A stretch of DNA of 7,126 nucleotides from Saprospiraceae bacterium (GCA_020630355.1 JAHDBO010000098.1:1-7126), one strand, 5' to 3'. Shown: positions 1-6,042, counted from the stretch's first letter. The notes: generated by a model from the letters alone, not told the origin. Program-made: numbers and translations.

Positions 1-2
1 GG

Positions 3-200
3 AAAAAATACTTTGTCATCGCAGATGGAACAGAAACAATGGAAGATTACTTTGCCTCCCTGATGATCTTTGACGAAAACAAGCAAAATTGCCTATCAGA
101 AACCTATCCGAACCGAGGAGAAATAATTAAATTTTTGATTGAAAAAATGAGGAAATCCATACCAAAGAAAAAGCGCATTGAAATATATCAAAAATTATAA
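3..200 (+). CDS. C-terminal end of an unrecognised protein (5' end outside the window)
   Basis: The third reading frame is open from the left edge to a TAA at 198-200 and gives the last 65 residues of a protein. The other two frames close within the first 75 bases, so this is the only plausible coding frame. The fragment starts KKYFVIADGTETMEDYF and ends in a lysine-rich tail (KSIPKKKRIEIYQKL), and it has one cysteine. I do not recognise a family and see no catalytic motif. It may be the end of a small basic-tailed hypothetical protein. It is followed by 145 bp without a gene. The coding call rests only on the open frame and a composition like that of the other genes here. Confidence 0.55.
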   Translation, partial: KKYFVIADGTETMEDYFASLMIFDENKQNCLSETYPNRGEIIKFLIEKMRKSIPKKKRIEIYQKL

Positions 201-204
201 TTGA

Positions 205-226
205 TTTTTTAAATCTGATTAAAAAA
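205..226 (+). other. Weak AT-only inverted repeat after the first gene
   Basis: TTTTTTAA (205-212) pairs perfectly with TTAAAAAA (219-226) around a 6-base loop, 5 bases after the stop codon of the upstream gene fragment. The stem has no G:C pairs and no T-run follows it on the + strand, so it would be a poor terminator. The rest of the 201-345 gap shows nothing I can name. Confidence 0.25.
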
Positions 227-345
227 AGGTTTTACTGGCAGAACGCAGGGCTTCATAGATATGGTTGGTAGCTATAAATCCCTATTGAAGGTCTAACCCA
301 ATTCCCTCTTTAATTCTCTTTCCTTACCTTTACCACAAAAAGCAT

Positions 346-834
346 TTGAAAAAATTTCCTTTCATAGAAGAAGCGTGGATTGACGCAACTATCCGTCAGA
401 TTGCAGACAACGATGAGCAATCCAATGAAGTTTTATTAGAACGATTCAAGGAGGCACAACCACAGGTTTTGGCCTACGTTTTCTCGGAGACTTTTGCTCT
501 GTTGGTGCCAGAAGAGAAAGAGCAGTTGTTGTTTATGAATCTGGTTTTGTGGTCTGTACTCACCAAGCATGGCGGACAAGCGCTCCCTATTTTATCTGAC
601 CAAATCATCGGGGATTCAGAAGAGCAGAATTGGTCAAAATTCCTAGGAGAAAAAGGTAGTTTTAGAGAAAAACTGAATATTTTCTTCGAGAATTACCCAC
701 AAGAGGATTTATTGGCATTTGTGGAAGACTTTTTGATGTCAGAAGAAGAAGAAGGTGATTTGAGTAAAGAAGGGCAAGAATATTTGTTTATAGGGCTGAA
801 GTCCATTATGGATGCTTATTTGGGATTGTCCTAA
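346..834 (+). CDS. Acidic hypothetical protein, 162 aa, TTG start
   Basis: This open frame of 162 codons ends at TAA 832-834. The frame is open back to about 289 but has no ATG or GTG before residue 64, so TTG at 346 (LKKFPFIEEAW) is the likely start. No clear Shine-Dalgarno sequence precedes it, as is normal in Bacteroidota. The protein is strongly acidic, with a run of glutamates near residues 132-136, and reads as mostly helical. It has aromatic and leucine-rich stretches near 45-72 (LAYVFSETFALL, LLFMNLVLWSVL) that are too polar around the edges for sure membrane segments. It has no cysteines, signal peptide or catalytic motif. I do not recognise the family. It lies on the same strand as the S41 peptidase downstream, but the 143-bp gap to that gene's start makes a shared function uncertain. 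Confidence 0.7.
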   Translation: MKKFPFIEEAWIDATIRQIADNDEQSNEVLLERFKEAQPQVLAYVFSETFALLVPEEKEQLLFMNLVLWSVLTKHGGQALPILSDQIIGDSEEQNWSKFLGEKGSFREKLNIFFENYPQEDLLAFVEDFLMSEEEEGDLSKEGQEYLFIGLKSIMDAYLGLS

Positions 835-847
835 ATTCCTTCTCCAC

Positions 848-868
848 ATATTGTTTATTTTTCAATAT
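848..868 (+). other. Short hairpin after the hypothetical gene
   Basis: ATATTG (848-853) pairs with CAATAT (863-868) across a 9-base T-rich loop, 13 bases after the stop codon. No T-run follows, so it is at best a weak terminator. Confidence 0.25.
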
Positions 869-977
869 AAAACGGCTATATTTAATTACCTAAACGTTAA
901 AGCTCGACGCTATAATCGACTTTACCCGTGATTTGGCGTTTTATATTAGTTCTGACATCAACAATTACATCATATCC

Positions 978-2621
978 ATGAAAAGAATCAAAAGAATAGG
1001 AATCATCACAATGGTTGCTTTGCTTGGTTTCGTCGGTATTGCAACGATGACCAACAATCACGGGAAATATTTTGAAATTGCAAAAAATATCGAGATTTAC
1101 ACCAATCTCTATCGAGAAATCAACACCTACTACGTCGATGATATCGACCCTGCCAAACTGATGCGGACGGGTCTGGATGCGATGTTGGAGTCGCTTGACC
1201 CTTACACTAATTATATTTCCGAGTCAGAAATCGAAGGTATTCGTTACATGACGACGGGGAAGTATGGCGGCGTTGGCGCACTAGTACGCAAAGTCGGCGA
1301 TAAGGCGGTTATTACAGACCCACATGAGGGCTTCCCCGCTCAAAAAGCTGGACTAAAAGCAGGAGATATTATCATTGCTGTTGATGGAAAATCAGCAAAA
1401 GGTAAGAGTCCAGACGACATAAGCGATGTATTGAAAGGGGCACCAGGGACGAAGGTGACGCTAACGGTTGAGCGCCCAGGCTCCAACAAACAAATCAAAG
1501 TAACAATGACCCGTGAGGAAGTCCGTATTCCAAATGTGCCTTACAGCGGTATGGTGAGCGATAATGTGGGATATGTTTCTTTGACGACTTTTACGCAAAA
1601 TGCTGGTAAAAACGTAGCAGATGCTGTGAAGCGTTTGAAAATGGAAAACCCAAATGTTAAAGGGATGATTCTGGATTTGAGGGGCAATGGCGGCGGCTTG
1701 CTGACCGAAGCGATAAACGTCTCAAATGTGTTTGTTCCTAAAGGCGAACAAGTGGTGATGACACGAGGTAAAGTGAAAGATTGGGACAGAAGTTTCAAAA
1801 CACTGAACCGTCCGGTAGACGAAAATATTGGATTGGTTGTTTTGGTGGATAAAGGTTCTGCTTCGGCTTCTGAGATTGTATCGGGTGTAATTCAGGATTT
1901 GGATAGGGGTGTCTTGATTGGTCAGCGGACTTTTGGGAAGGGGCTGGTGCAAAACACGAGAGATGTTGGCTATAATTCCAAAGTGAAATTGACGACAGCA
2001 AAGTATTATATCCCTAGTGGTCGCTGTATACAAGCAGTATCATATAAAAATGGAGAGCCTGTTGATATTCCTGATGCCAAACGTACCCAGTTCAAAACTA
2101 GTACTGGGAGAACCGTACTCGATGGGGGAGGTGTGAAACCAGATATTTTATTGCAAGACCCACAATTAGGAAATGTTTTAAGAAGTTTGGAAAATGAAAG
2201 TTTGATTTTTGATTTTGTGACACAATATCAGTTGAAACACCCAACAATCCCTGCGGCAAAAGATTTTCGATTTACGGATTATGCTGGCTTCTTGGATTTC
2301 GTAGCGAAGCGTGGTTTTAATTATGAGACTGAGAGTGAGGCGTTATTGAATGAGCTTGAGGAGACCTCTAAAGATGAGTTTTATTTGAATGCCATTAAAA
2401 ATGAATTAAAGGCGGCTAAGGATAAAATTCTTTCTAGTAAAAAGAATGATTTGAGCAAGTACAAAAAAGAGATTACAAATCAAATCGAGAAGGAAATCGT
2501 AGGACGTTATTACTATAGTAAAGGCATGATTGAAGTAGGACTTCGTAATGATAAAGAAATAAAGGAGGCCGTCATGTTGCTGAACGACCCAGCGAAAATC
2601 AAGTCTATTTTGAAGAAATAG
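978..2621 (+). CDS. S41-family C-terminal processing peptidase with PDZ domain
   Basis: This is a serine protease of the Prc/CtpA type, which cuts proteins at or near their C termini, normally on the outer side of the inner membrane. I place the start at ATG 978, giving 547 aa. The frame is also open from TTG 933, but that would put 15 uncharged-to-acidic residues before a good membrane anchor (MKRIKRIGIITMVALLGFVG). Numbered from ATG 978, residues 5-24 are the signal or anchor segment and about 90-180 are the PDZ domain (GGVGALV, AGLKAGDIIIAVDG). The S41 core follows from about 195, with the LDLRGNGGG strand at about 233. The Ser-Lys dyad is visible: SASASE holds the likely nucleophile Ser296, and Lys321 lies in TFGKG with the family's 25-residue spacing. 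Asp307 matches the conserved Asp of E. coli Tsp. After about residue 390 there is a helical, lysine-rich extension of about 155 residues, long but usual for Bacteroidota members. The physiological substrate cannot be told from sequence. Confidence 0.95.
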   Translation: MKRIKRIGIITMVALLGFVGIATMTNNHGKYFEIAKNIEIYTNLYREINTYYVDDIDPAKLMRTGLDAMLESLDPYTNYISESEIEGIRYMTTGKYGGVGALVRKVGDKAVITDPHEGFPAQKAGLKAGDIIIAVDGKSAKGKSPDDISDVLKGAPGTKVTLTVERPGSNKQIKVTMTREEVRIPNVPYSGMVSDNVGYVSLTTFTQNAGKNVADAVKRLKMENPNVKGMILDLRGNGGGLLTEAINVSNVFVPKGEQVVMTRGKVKDWDRSFKTLNRPVDENIGLVVLVDKGSASASEIVSGVIQDLDRGVLIGQRTFGKGLVQNTRDVGYNSKVKLTTAKYYIPSGRCIQAVSYKNGEPVDIPDAKRTQFKTSTGRTVLDGGGVKPDILLQDPQLGNVLRSLENESLIFDFVTQYQLKHPTIPAAKDFRFTDYAGFLDFVAKRGFNYETESEALLNELEETSKDEFYLNAIKNELKAAKDKILSSKKNDLSKYKKEITNQIEKEIVGRYYYSKGMIEVGLRNDKEIKEAVMLLNDPAKIKSILKK

Positions 2622-2648
2622 AAACTGGTGTAGTTTTTAGAAAGAAAT

Positions 2649-2656
2649 TATATTTG
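2649..2656 (+). promoter_or_regulatory. Candidate Bacteroidota -7 promoter element before tsaB
   Basis: TATATTTG at 2649-2656 matches the Bacteroidota -7 consensus TAnnTTTG exactly. A -33 TTG is not clear at the expected distance; the nearest sequence is ACTGGTG around 2624-2630. If used, transcription would start at about 2662-2664, inside the left arm of the following terminator, about 35 bases before the tsaB start. Confidence 0.4.
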
Positions 2657-2657
2657 C

Positions 2658-2690
2658 AGGACGATTTCCAAGTAGGAAATCGTCCTTTTT
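2658..2690 (+). terminator. Rho-independent terminator of the S41 peptidase gene
   Basis: AGGACGATTTCC (2658-2669) pairs perfectly with GGAAATCGTCCT (2675-2686) around the loop AAGTA, and the stem runs into five T's (2686-2690). It lies 36 bases after the peptidase stop codon and ends 7 bases before the tsaB ATG, so tsaB very likely has its own promoter. Confidence 0.9.
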
Positions 2691-2697
2691 CATTACT

Positions 2698-3381
2698 ATG
2701 AATCCAATTATACTACATATCGAGAGCTCGACGGATTTGTGCTCTATTGCTGTCAGTAAAGGAGGCGAGGTACTTGCTTTGCACGAATCACTGAAAGAAT
2801 ACAGTCATGCTTCCAAAATCACATTATTGATAGAGGCCTGTATCAAAGAAGCTCAATTGTCGCTCCATGAGCTTGATGCGATTGCTTACAGTGAAGGGCC
2901 AGGCTCTTATACGGCACTCCGTATAGGCTTGTCTACCGCTAAGGGAATCGCTTATGCTTTGGGAAAACCCTTAATTGCGATTGACACCTTGAAATCATTG
3001 GCAAAAGCTACCAAAACGACTAGTGAAGGGATGTTGATTTGCCCGATGATCGATGCAAGAAGGATGGAAGTTTATACGAAATTATATGATGAGCATTTCA
3101 ATGCGCTAGAACCACTACATAATCTTATCGTAGATGAAACAGCGTTCGAGGCTTATTTTAAAATGGGGAAAAAGATTCTTTTTTGTGGAAATGGAGCTGC
3201 TAAATGTCAAGAAGTTTTACCAAAGGATGCTGCTATTTTTGAGGCAGTCAGGTGTTCGGCGCAACACCTCGTTGTGCTTGCCCTAGAAAAATATGCCCGA
3301 AAAGAGTTTATGGATGTAGCATATTCTAAACCTAATTATTACAAATCACCAAATATAACAAGGTCTAAGAAACGTATATGA
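2698..3381 (+). CDS. tsaB: tRNA threonylcarbamoyladenosine biosynthesis protein TsaB
   Basis: TsaB (YeaZ) is a non-catalytic ASKHA-fold partner of TsaD. Together with TsaE it supports transfer of the threonylcarbamoyl group to A37 of tRNAs that read ANN codons. The start at ATG 2698 gives 227 aa, close to the 231 aa of E. coli TsaB. The N-terminal nucleotide-fold strand (ILHIESSTDLCSIAV, residues 5-19) is typical. So is the signature SEGPGSYTALRIG (65-77), followed by GLSTAKGIAYALGKPLIAIDTL. The later segment MIDARRMEVYTKLYD is also usual for the family. The protein lacks the HxxxH metal site of TsaD, which separates it from that paralogue. The C terminus is basic (NITRSKKRI). It sits directly after the S41 peptidase but is separated from it by a strong terminator. 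The TGA stop overlaps an ATG (ATGA at 3378-3381), but that frame closes after eight codons. Confidence 0.95.
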   Translation: MNPIILHIESSTDLCSIAVSKGGEVLALHESLKEYSHASKITLLIEACIKEAQLSLHELDAIAYSEGPGSYTALRIGLSTAKGIAYALGKPLIAIDTLKSLAKATKTTSEGMLICPMIDARRMEVYTKLYDEHFNALEPLHNLIVDETAFEAYFKMGKKILFCGNGAAKCQEVLPKDAAIFEAVRCSAQHLVVLALEKYARKEFMDVAYSKPNYYKSPNITRSKKRI

Positions 3382-3703
3382 GGTTTTTTGGTTATATTAG
3401 CTAGCGTATTGAATGTAAAAATACTGGGAGATATACTTTGAGAAAACGACATCATAACTCCCTTCTAGCACTTAGAAATTGGTACCCAAAATCAAAAAAA
3501 AATAGTCTGTATTTACTTATAACAACCGATGTTCATGGGGGAAACGCTCCTTGTTTTTAATGTATTTGAAATAAAAATATGTGTTTTGTTCGCTGGTAAT
3601 TATTTCTTTATATATTAACATATAAGTATATACTATAAATTGGCATTGTATTTGAAAGTCTCTAGGTGTCTTTACATTATTATTTAACTATATAAAACAT
3701 TTC
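3382..3703. other. Gene-free 322-bp gap between tsaB and the first ArsR gene
   Basis: This AT-rich gap has no convincing gene and no clear terminator for tsaB. The longest open stretch (3405-3560, + strand, ending TAA) has no ATG and encodes nothing I recognise. The 11-base word TGTATTTGAAA occurs twice, at 3561-3571 and 3647-3657. Each copy contains TGTATTTG, one mismatch from the Bacteroidota -7 element TAnnTTTG, so either could be a promoter for the downstream regulator. The palindromic AT stretch near 3625 is listed separately. Confidence 0.6.
3625..3634. promoter_or_regulatory. Small perfect palindrome, possible ArsR operator
   Basis: AGTATATACT (3625-3634) is a perfect 10-bp palindrome inside an AT-rich run (about 3609-3640), 70 bp before the ArsR start. 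ArsR-family proteins usually bind AT-rich inverted repeats at their own promoters, so this is a reasonable autoregulation site. Such palindromes are also common by chance in DNA this AT-rich. Confidence 0.25.
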
Positions 3704-4048
3704 ATGCCAATGAGAAAGCATAAGAATGAAAGCGTGATTTTGCGACAAGGGAAAGCAGATATCCAGCTAGACTATGCTGAGCTTCGTAAAGCAGTGCTTG
3801 TATTGAGAGCTGTAAACCATAAATTACGCCAGTCAATTATCGACATTTTGGAGGAAAACGGTCGAATGACGGTAACGGATATTTATGTCAAATTACGCTT
3901 GGAGCAATCCGTAGCCTCTCAGCATCTAGCGATTTTGAGAAGAGCAGGTGTAGTGAACACTGATAGGGAAGGTAAGTTTATTTATTATTCTTTAAATGGT
4001 GATAGGTTGCACCAAATTTCAAGATTGATTGAAGAATTAGCTTATTGA
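3704..4048 (+). CDS. ArsR-family winged-helix regulator, first copy
   Basis: This small DNA-binding repressor-type protein has 114 aa. ATG 3704 is followed by a second in-frame ATG at 3710, and either may be the start. The fold reads in order: helices from about 24-50 (LRAVNHKLRQSIIDIL), the helix equivalent to the ArsR metal site at about 55-64 (MTVTDIYVKL), the recognition helix at about 67-80 (EQSVASQHLAILRR) and the beta wing at about 82-96 (GVVNTDREGKFIYY). Arsenic sensors carry ELCVCDL where this protein has MTVTDIY. The protein has no cysteine at all and no clear DxH plus HxxE zinc site in its last helix, so its ligand is unknown. It may respond to redox state, a small molecule or a partner protein. 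It lies 322 bp after tsaB with its own leader. No arsenic or metal transport gene is nearby. It resembles the ArsR gene that follows. Confidence 0.88.
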   Translation: MPMRKHKNESVILRQGKADIQLDYAELRKAVLVLRAVNHKLRQSIIDILEENGRMTVTDIYVKLRLEQSVASQHLAILRRAGVVNTDREGKFIYYSLNGDRLHQISRLIEELAY

Positions 4049-4192
4049 TTTTATTGTTACAATCAAGACGAGATATTTTGATGTCATCGAAATATTAATG
4101 ACTGGTCTGTATTGTTGCTAACATTTATCAGGGAGGTTTCGATTTCTGTTAAAACGATACAAAATAATAATTCCAGAACAAATTTATGTATT

Positions 4193-4240
4193 AAAAAATG
4201 TTGTAAACCAATAGGTTGCAACATTTTTTGTTTTTGTTGT
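4193..4240 (+). terminator. Terminator of the first ArsR gene, probably bidirectional
   Basis: AAAAAATGTTG (4193-4203) pairs perfectly with CAACATTTTTT (4219-4229). An inner AACC/GGTT stem closes an AATA loop, with a small TA/G internal bulge between the two stems. The T-rich tail continues as GTTTTTGTT. The A-run on the left gives a U-run on the other strand too. It lies 145 bases after the ArsR stop, farther than usual, leaving a long 3' tail. Confidence 0.75.
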
Positions 4241-4311
4241 GACTTGGAAAAGTCAATAATAAACTCTATTTTGTAATAGTTTTTTTAATATATTTTTAAA
4301 AAACATTATTT

Positions 4312-4349
4312 CTTGAGCACTTGTTATGTCCCATTAGGAAGTGCTTAAG
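4312..4349 (+). promoter_or_regulatory. Inverted repeat just before the second ArsR gene
   Basis: CTTGAGCACTT (4312-4322) faces AAGTGCTTAAG (4339-4349) across 16 bases. Ten of eleven positions are Watson-Crick pairs and the other would be G:U in RNA. The right arm ends 23 bases before ATG 4373. It could be an operator, with half-site spacing wider than the usual 12-2-12 ArsR site, or a 5' leader hairpin that affects translation. No T-run follows, so it is not a terminator. Confidence 0.45.
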
Positions 4350-4372
4350 TAGCTAAAAAAACATTACATAAT

Positions 4373-4693
4373 ATGAGTAAAGCGAAAACAAAGATTGACA
4401 ACGATAAGTTGCAAATCGCCTCTGAGACCTTACGGGCGTTATGCCATCCCCTGAGGATGGCGATACTGGAGTTCATCGATCAAAATCAAGAAATCAACGT
4501 TAATAAAATTTACAACACCCTTCAACTTGAACAATCTATTACCTCTCAACATCTTAGGATATTAAGACAAGCGGGTATTGTTGATACAGAAAGGGAAGGT
4601 AAATTTATTTATTACAATATTGACTATAAGAAAATCGAAGACACATTACATGCCATCGATGTTTTTATGGATACGGATGAAGATGAGCCCTAA
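4373..4693 (+). CDS. ArsR-family winged-helix regulator, second copy
   Basis: This protein has 106 aa from ATG 4373. Residues 20-35 (LRALCHPLRMAILEF) carry the usual ArsR HPLR stretch, the recognition helix is at about 53-66 (EQSITSQHLRILRQ) and the wing at 68-82 (GIVDTEREGKFIYY). About 38 of 87 aligned residues match the upstream ArsR protein, concentrated in the recognition helix and wing, so the two probably recognise related DNA. The metal-site helix reads INVNKIYNTL with no cysteine. The single cysteine (Cys24) sits before HPLR and cannot form a classic arsenic site alone. The C terminus is short and very acidic (DTDEDEP), unlike the first copy. It ends before a strong bidirectional terminator and converges on lspA. 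The likely role is transcriptional repression, with the signal unknown. Confidence 0.88.
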   Translation: MSKAKTKIDNDKLQIASETLRALCHPLRMAILEFIDQNQEINVNKIYNTLQLEQSITSQHLRILRQAGIVDTEREGKFIYYNIDYKKIEDTLHAIDVFMDTDEDEP

Positions 4694-4713
4694 TTGAAGA
4701 GGATATTATGATT

Positions 4714-4756
4714 AAAAACGGCGACGAAATTGAGGGATTTCGTCGCCGTTTTTATT
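4714..4756. terminator. Bidirectional terminator between the second ArsR gene and lspA
   Basis: AAAAACGGCGACGAAAT (4714-4730) is perfectly complementary to ATTTCGTCGCCGTTTTT (4737-4753), a 17-bp stem with the 6-base loop TGAGGG. The GC core is flanked by an A-run and a T-run, so it can terminate both the ArsR gene from the left and the traR-lspA unit from the right. It begins 20 bases after the ArsR stop. Confidence 0.95.
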
Positions 4757-4808
4757 TCCCAAGCTTGTTGGGTTTTGAACACCCTAGGGCAAAGTCGGCA
4801 AAGTATCA

Positions 4809-5531
4809 TTAATCATTCGCCTTGACATCTTCTACTTTTCCAAAAGAATCGGGAGAAGCAGTAACGCTAGTGTTTTCTATATCATTTGTTGTACCTTCTT
4901 TTGTAGTAGATTGTTCGTCACTACTAAAGAAACTTCTTTGAAACAAGATAATACTTAAAACACCTATGGTAATGGCAGAGTCAGCGATATTGAAAACTGG
5001 TCTGAAAAACTCAAAAGACTCATTTGCCCAAAAGGGAAACCAATCGGGGAAATGCCCCCTAAACATAGGGAAATGGAGCATGTCTACCACGTTGCCATGT
5101 AAAAAAGAAGCATAGCCACCACTTTCGGGAAGAAAACTTGCTATTTTCGATGCGTTGTAGCCCGATTCGGAAAATATTAAACCATAAAAAGCGGAATCAA
5201 TAATATTGCCGATGGCGCCAGCTAGTATCAAAGCAAAACTTATCAGTAAGCCCTTCGAAGCCTTACTTTTTAAAAGCATATTGAGATAATAAGCAAGTAA
5301 AGAAACCGCAACTATCCTAAACAGACTGAGCGCTATCTTACCGTAGCTCCCGCCCAGTGTCATTCCAAACGCCATGCCTGGGTTTTCTATGAAATGTATC
5401 CTAGCCCATGAAAGACCAAAAATCCCGAAGTCCTCATTGAGGAACATATTGGTTTTTATCCAGATTTTGACGCTTTGGTCGAGCAAGAGCACACCAAAGA
5501 TAATCAATAGAACAAGCGTTGAACGTTTCAA
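4809..5531 (-). CDS. lspA: Lipoprotein signal peptidase (signal peptidase II), TTG start
   Basis: LspA is the inner-membrane aspartic protease that removes signal peptides from diacylglyceryl-modified prolipoproteins. The 240-aa frame begins with TTG (LKRSTLVLLIIFGVLLLDQSVK). The next ATG is codon 29, after the conserved DQ of the first membrane helix, so the TTG start is well supported. Four membrane segments are visible at about 5-22, 64-86, 94-114 and 183-199. The family motifs are D18-Q19, ENPGMAFG (49-56), the first catalytic region GNIIDS with Asp112, and FNIADS with Asp184. Residues 120-178 form a long insert between helices 3 and 4 (HGNVVDMLHFPMF, FFRPVFN), typical of Bacteroidota but much longer than in E. 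coli (164 aa total). A hydrophilic Ser/Thr/Asp-rich tail covers about 200-240. The gene follows the TraR/DksA gene after 29 bp, probably in one transcript. Confidence 0.95.
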   Translation of the reverse strand: MKRSTLVLLIIFGVLLLDQSVKIWIKTNMFLNEDFGIFGLSWARIHFIENPGMAFGMTLGGSYGKIALSLFRIVAVSLLAYYLNMLLKSKASKGLLISFALILAGAIGNIIDSAFYGLIFSESGYNASKIASFLPESGGYASFLHGNVVDMLHFPMFRGHFPDWFPFWANESFEFFRPVFNIADSAITIGVLSIILFQRSFFSSDEQSTTKEGTTNDIENTSVTASPDSFGKVEDVKAND

Positions 5532-5560
5532 AAAATAGGGCTTAAAATGAAGAATACAAA

Positions 5561-5941
5561 TTACTTAGACCTTGATTTTTTTGCATCGATACATAGGGTA
5601 GCATGAGGTACAGCTTTCAAGCGTTCTTTAGAAATCAGCTTTCCTGTCTCACGGCACACACCATATACTTTATTTTCTATACGGATTAAAGCATTCTTTA
5701 GGTGCTTGATGTACTTTTGCTGTCTAGATGCTAGCGTTTGTAAACGCTCTGTTTCGACCATGCCGATACTATCATCTAGACCTTTTACTTTGGCATCAGG
5801 ATTATCGGCACCTTCTTTCAGTTGAGACATATAAAATTCTAGATCTTCTTCAGCACGTCTCAGTTTTTTGGTGATGATACCTTTGAATTCACCCAACTCT
5901 TCGTCAGAGTATCTTACGATTGTGTTTTTTTCGTCGCTCAT
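5561..5941 (-). CDS. TraR/DksA C4-type zinc-finger family regulator with reduced finger
   Basis: This is a 126-aa relative of DksA, proteins that enter the RNA polymerase secondary channel and modulate transcription. It starts at ATG 5941 (MSDEKNTIVRYSDEEL). Residues 12-90 are a charged helical region that would form the coiled coil (LGEFKGIITKKLRRAEEDLEF, then ETERLQTLASRQQKYIKHL). The segment GLDDSIGM (54-61) lies about where DksA has its acidic tip. The C-terminal finger reads YGVCRETGKLI and PHATLCIDAKK. Only Cys96 and Cys117 remain of the usual four, because the partner positions are Thr99 and Ala120. This form is common in Bacteroidota, so zinc binding is doubtful. The gene stands 29 bp ahead of lspA on the same strand, an order common in this phylum, often downstream of ileS, which is not present here. 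Effects on polymerase are inferred from the family. Confidence 0.9.
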   Translation of the reverse strand: MSDEKNTIVRYSDEELGEFKGIITKKLRRAEEDLEFYMSQLKEGADNPDAKVKGLDDSIGMVETERLQTLASRQQKYIKHLKNALIRIENKVYGVCRETGKLISKERLKAVPHATLCIDAKKSRSK

Positions 5942-5979
5942 GGTTTGGAATGATTACTACAGTTTATTTCAATGTTGAT

Positions 5980-5996
5980 TCTTTTAAATTAAAAGA
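5980..5996. promoter_or_regulatory. Perfect 8-1-8 palindrome upstream of the TraR/DksA gene
   Basis: TCTTTTAAATTAAAAGA is a perfect inverted repeat of 8-bp arms around one central A, 38 bp before the ATG in the leader. The geometry suits a dimeric regulator, but the sequence is nearly all A/T, so chance is quite possible. Confidence 0.3.
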
Positions 5997-6034
5997 GCGT
6001 CTTGTGGCAAGCATTTGTTTTTTAAAAAACGTTG

Positions 6035-6042
6035 CAAAGTTA
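6035..6042 (-). promoter_or_regulatory. Candidate -7 element for the traR-lspA unit
   Basis: Read on the - strand this is TAACTTTG, an exact match to TAnnTTTG, about 94 bases before the TraR/DksA ATG. I find no TTG at the expected -33 distance. It lies inside an inverted repeat whose arms are ACG-T-TGCAA (6029-6037) and TTGCACGT (6049-6056), with one bulged base, which could be an operator. Confidence 0.35.

Larger units (their letters stand above)
4049..4372. other. Gene-free 324-bp gap between the two ArsR genes
   Basis: No open frame here is worth calling. The gap holds a strong hairpin with a T-run (4193-4240), a small GACTT/AAGTC hairpin with a GGAA loop (4241-4254), an AT-rich quasi-repeat (AATAGTTTTTTT at 4275-4286 facing AAAAAACATTATT at 4298-4310) and a further inverted repeat (4312-4349) just before the second ArsR start. 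The first 140 bases after the upstream stop hold only a TTGATT/AATCAA pair without a T-run. Confidence 0.65.

Noticed and set aside
933..977. TTG 933 as start of the S41 peptidase
   Set aside because: ATG 978 begins a normal positively charged signal anchor (MKRIKRIG); the extra 15 residues would sit before it without purpose.
1541..2033. Three open frames on the - strand within the S41 peptidase gene
   Set aside because: They lie wholly inside a strongly supported gene with visible catalytic motifs, overlap each other, and encode nothing recognisable.
3378..3404. ATGA overlap at the tsaB stop as translational coupling to a downstream gene
   Set aside because: The frame from that ATG stops at TAG after eight codons.
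3405..3560. Open stretch of about 50 codons after tsaB on the + strand
   Set aside because: It has no ATG, only TTG 3438, no recognisable motif, and an open frame of this length is expected by chance.
3704..4693. Arsenic-resistance locus
   Set aside because: Both ArsR-type proteins lack the ELCVCDL cysteine site, and no arsenate reductase or arsenite transporter is present.
4708..4812. Small + strand frame of 34 codons with an AGAGGA-like sequence before its ATG
   Set aside because: It runs straight through the 17-bp bidirectional terminator, so its apparent coding sequence is the stem, and its end overlaps the stop of lspA.
6017..6030. GTTTTTTAAAAAAC palindrome as an operator
   Set aside because: It is a T-run followed by an A-run in AT-rich DNA, easily arising by chance; no evidence ties it to a regulator.
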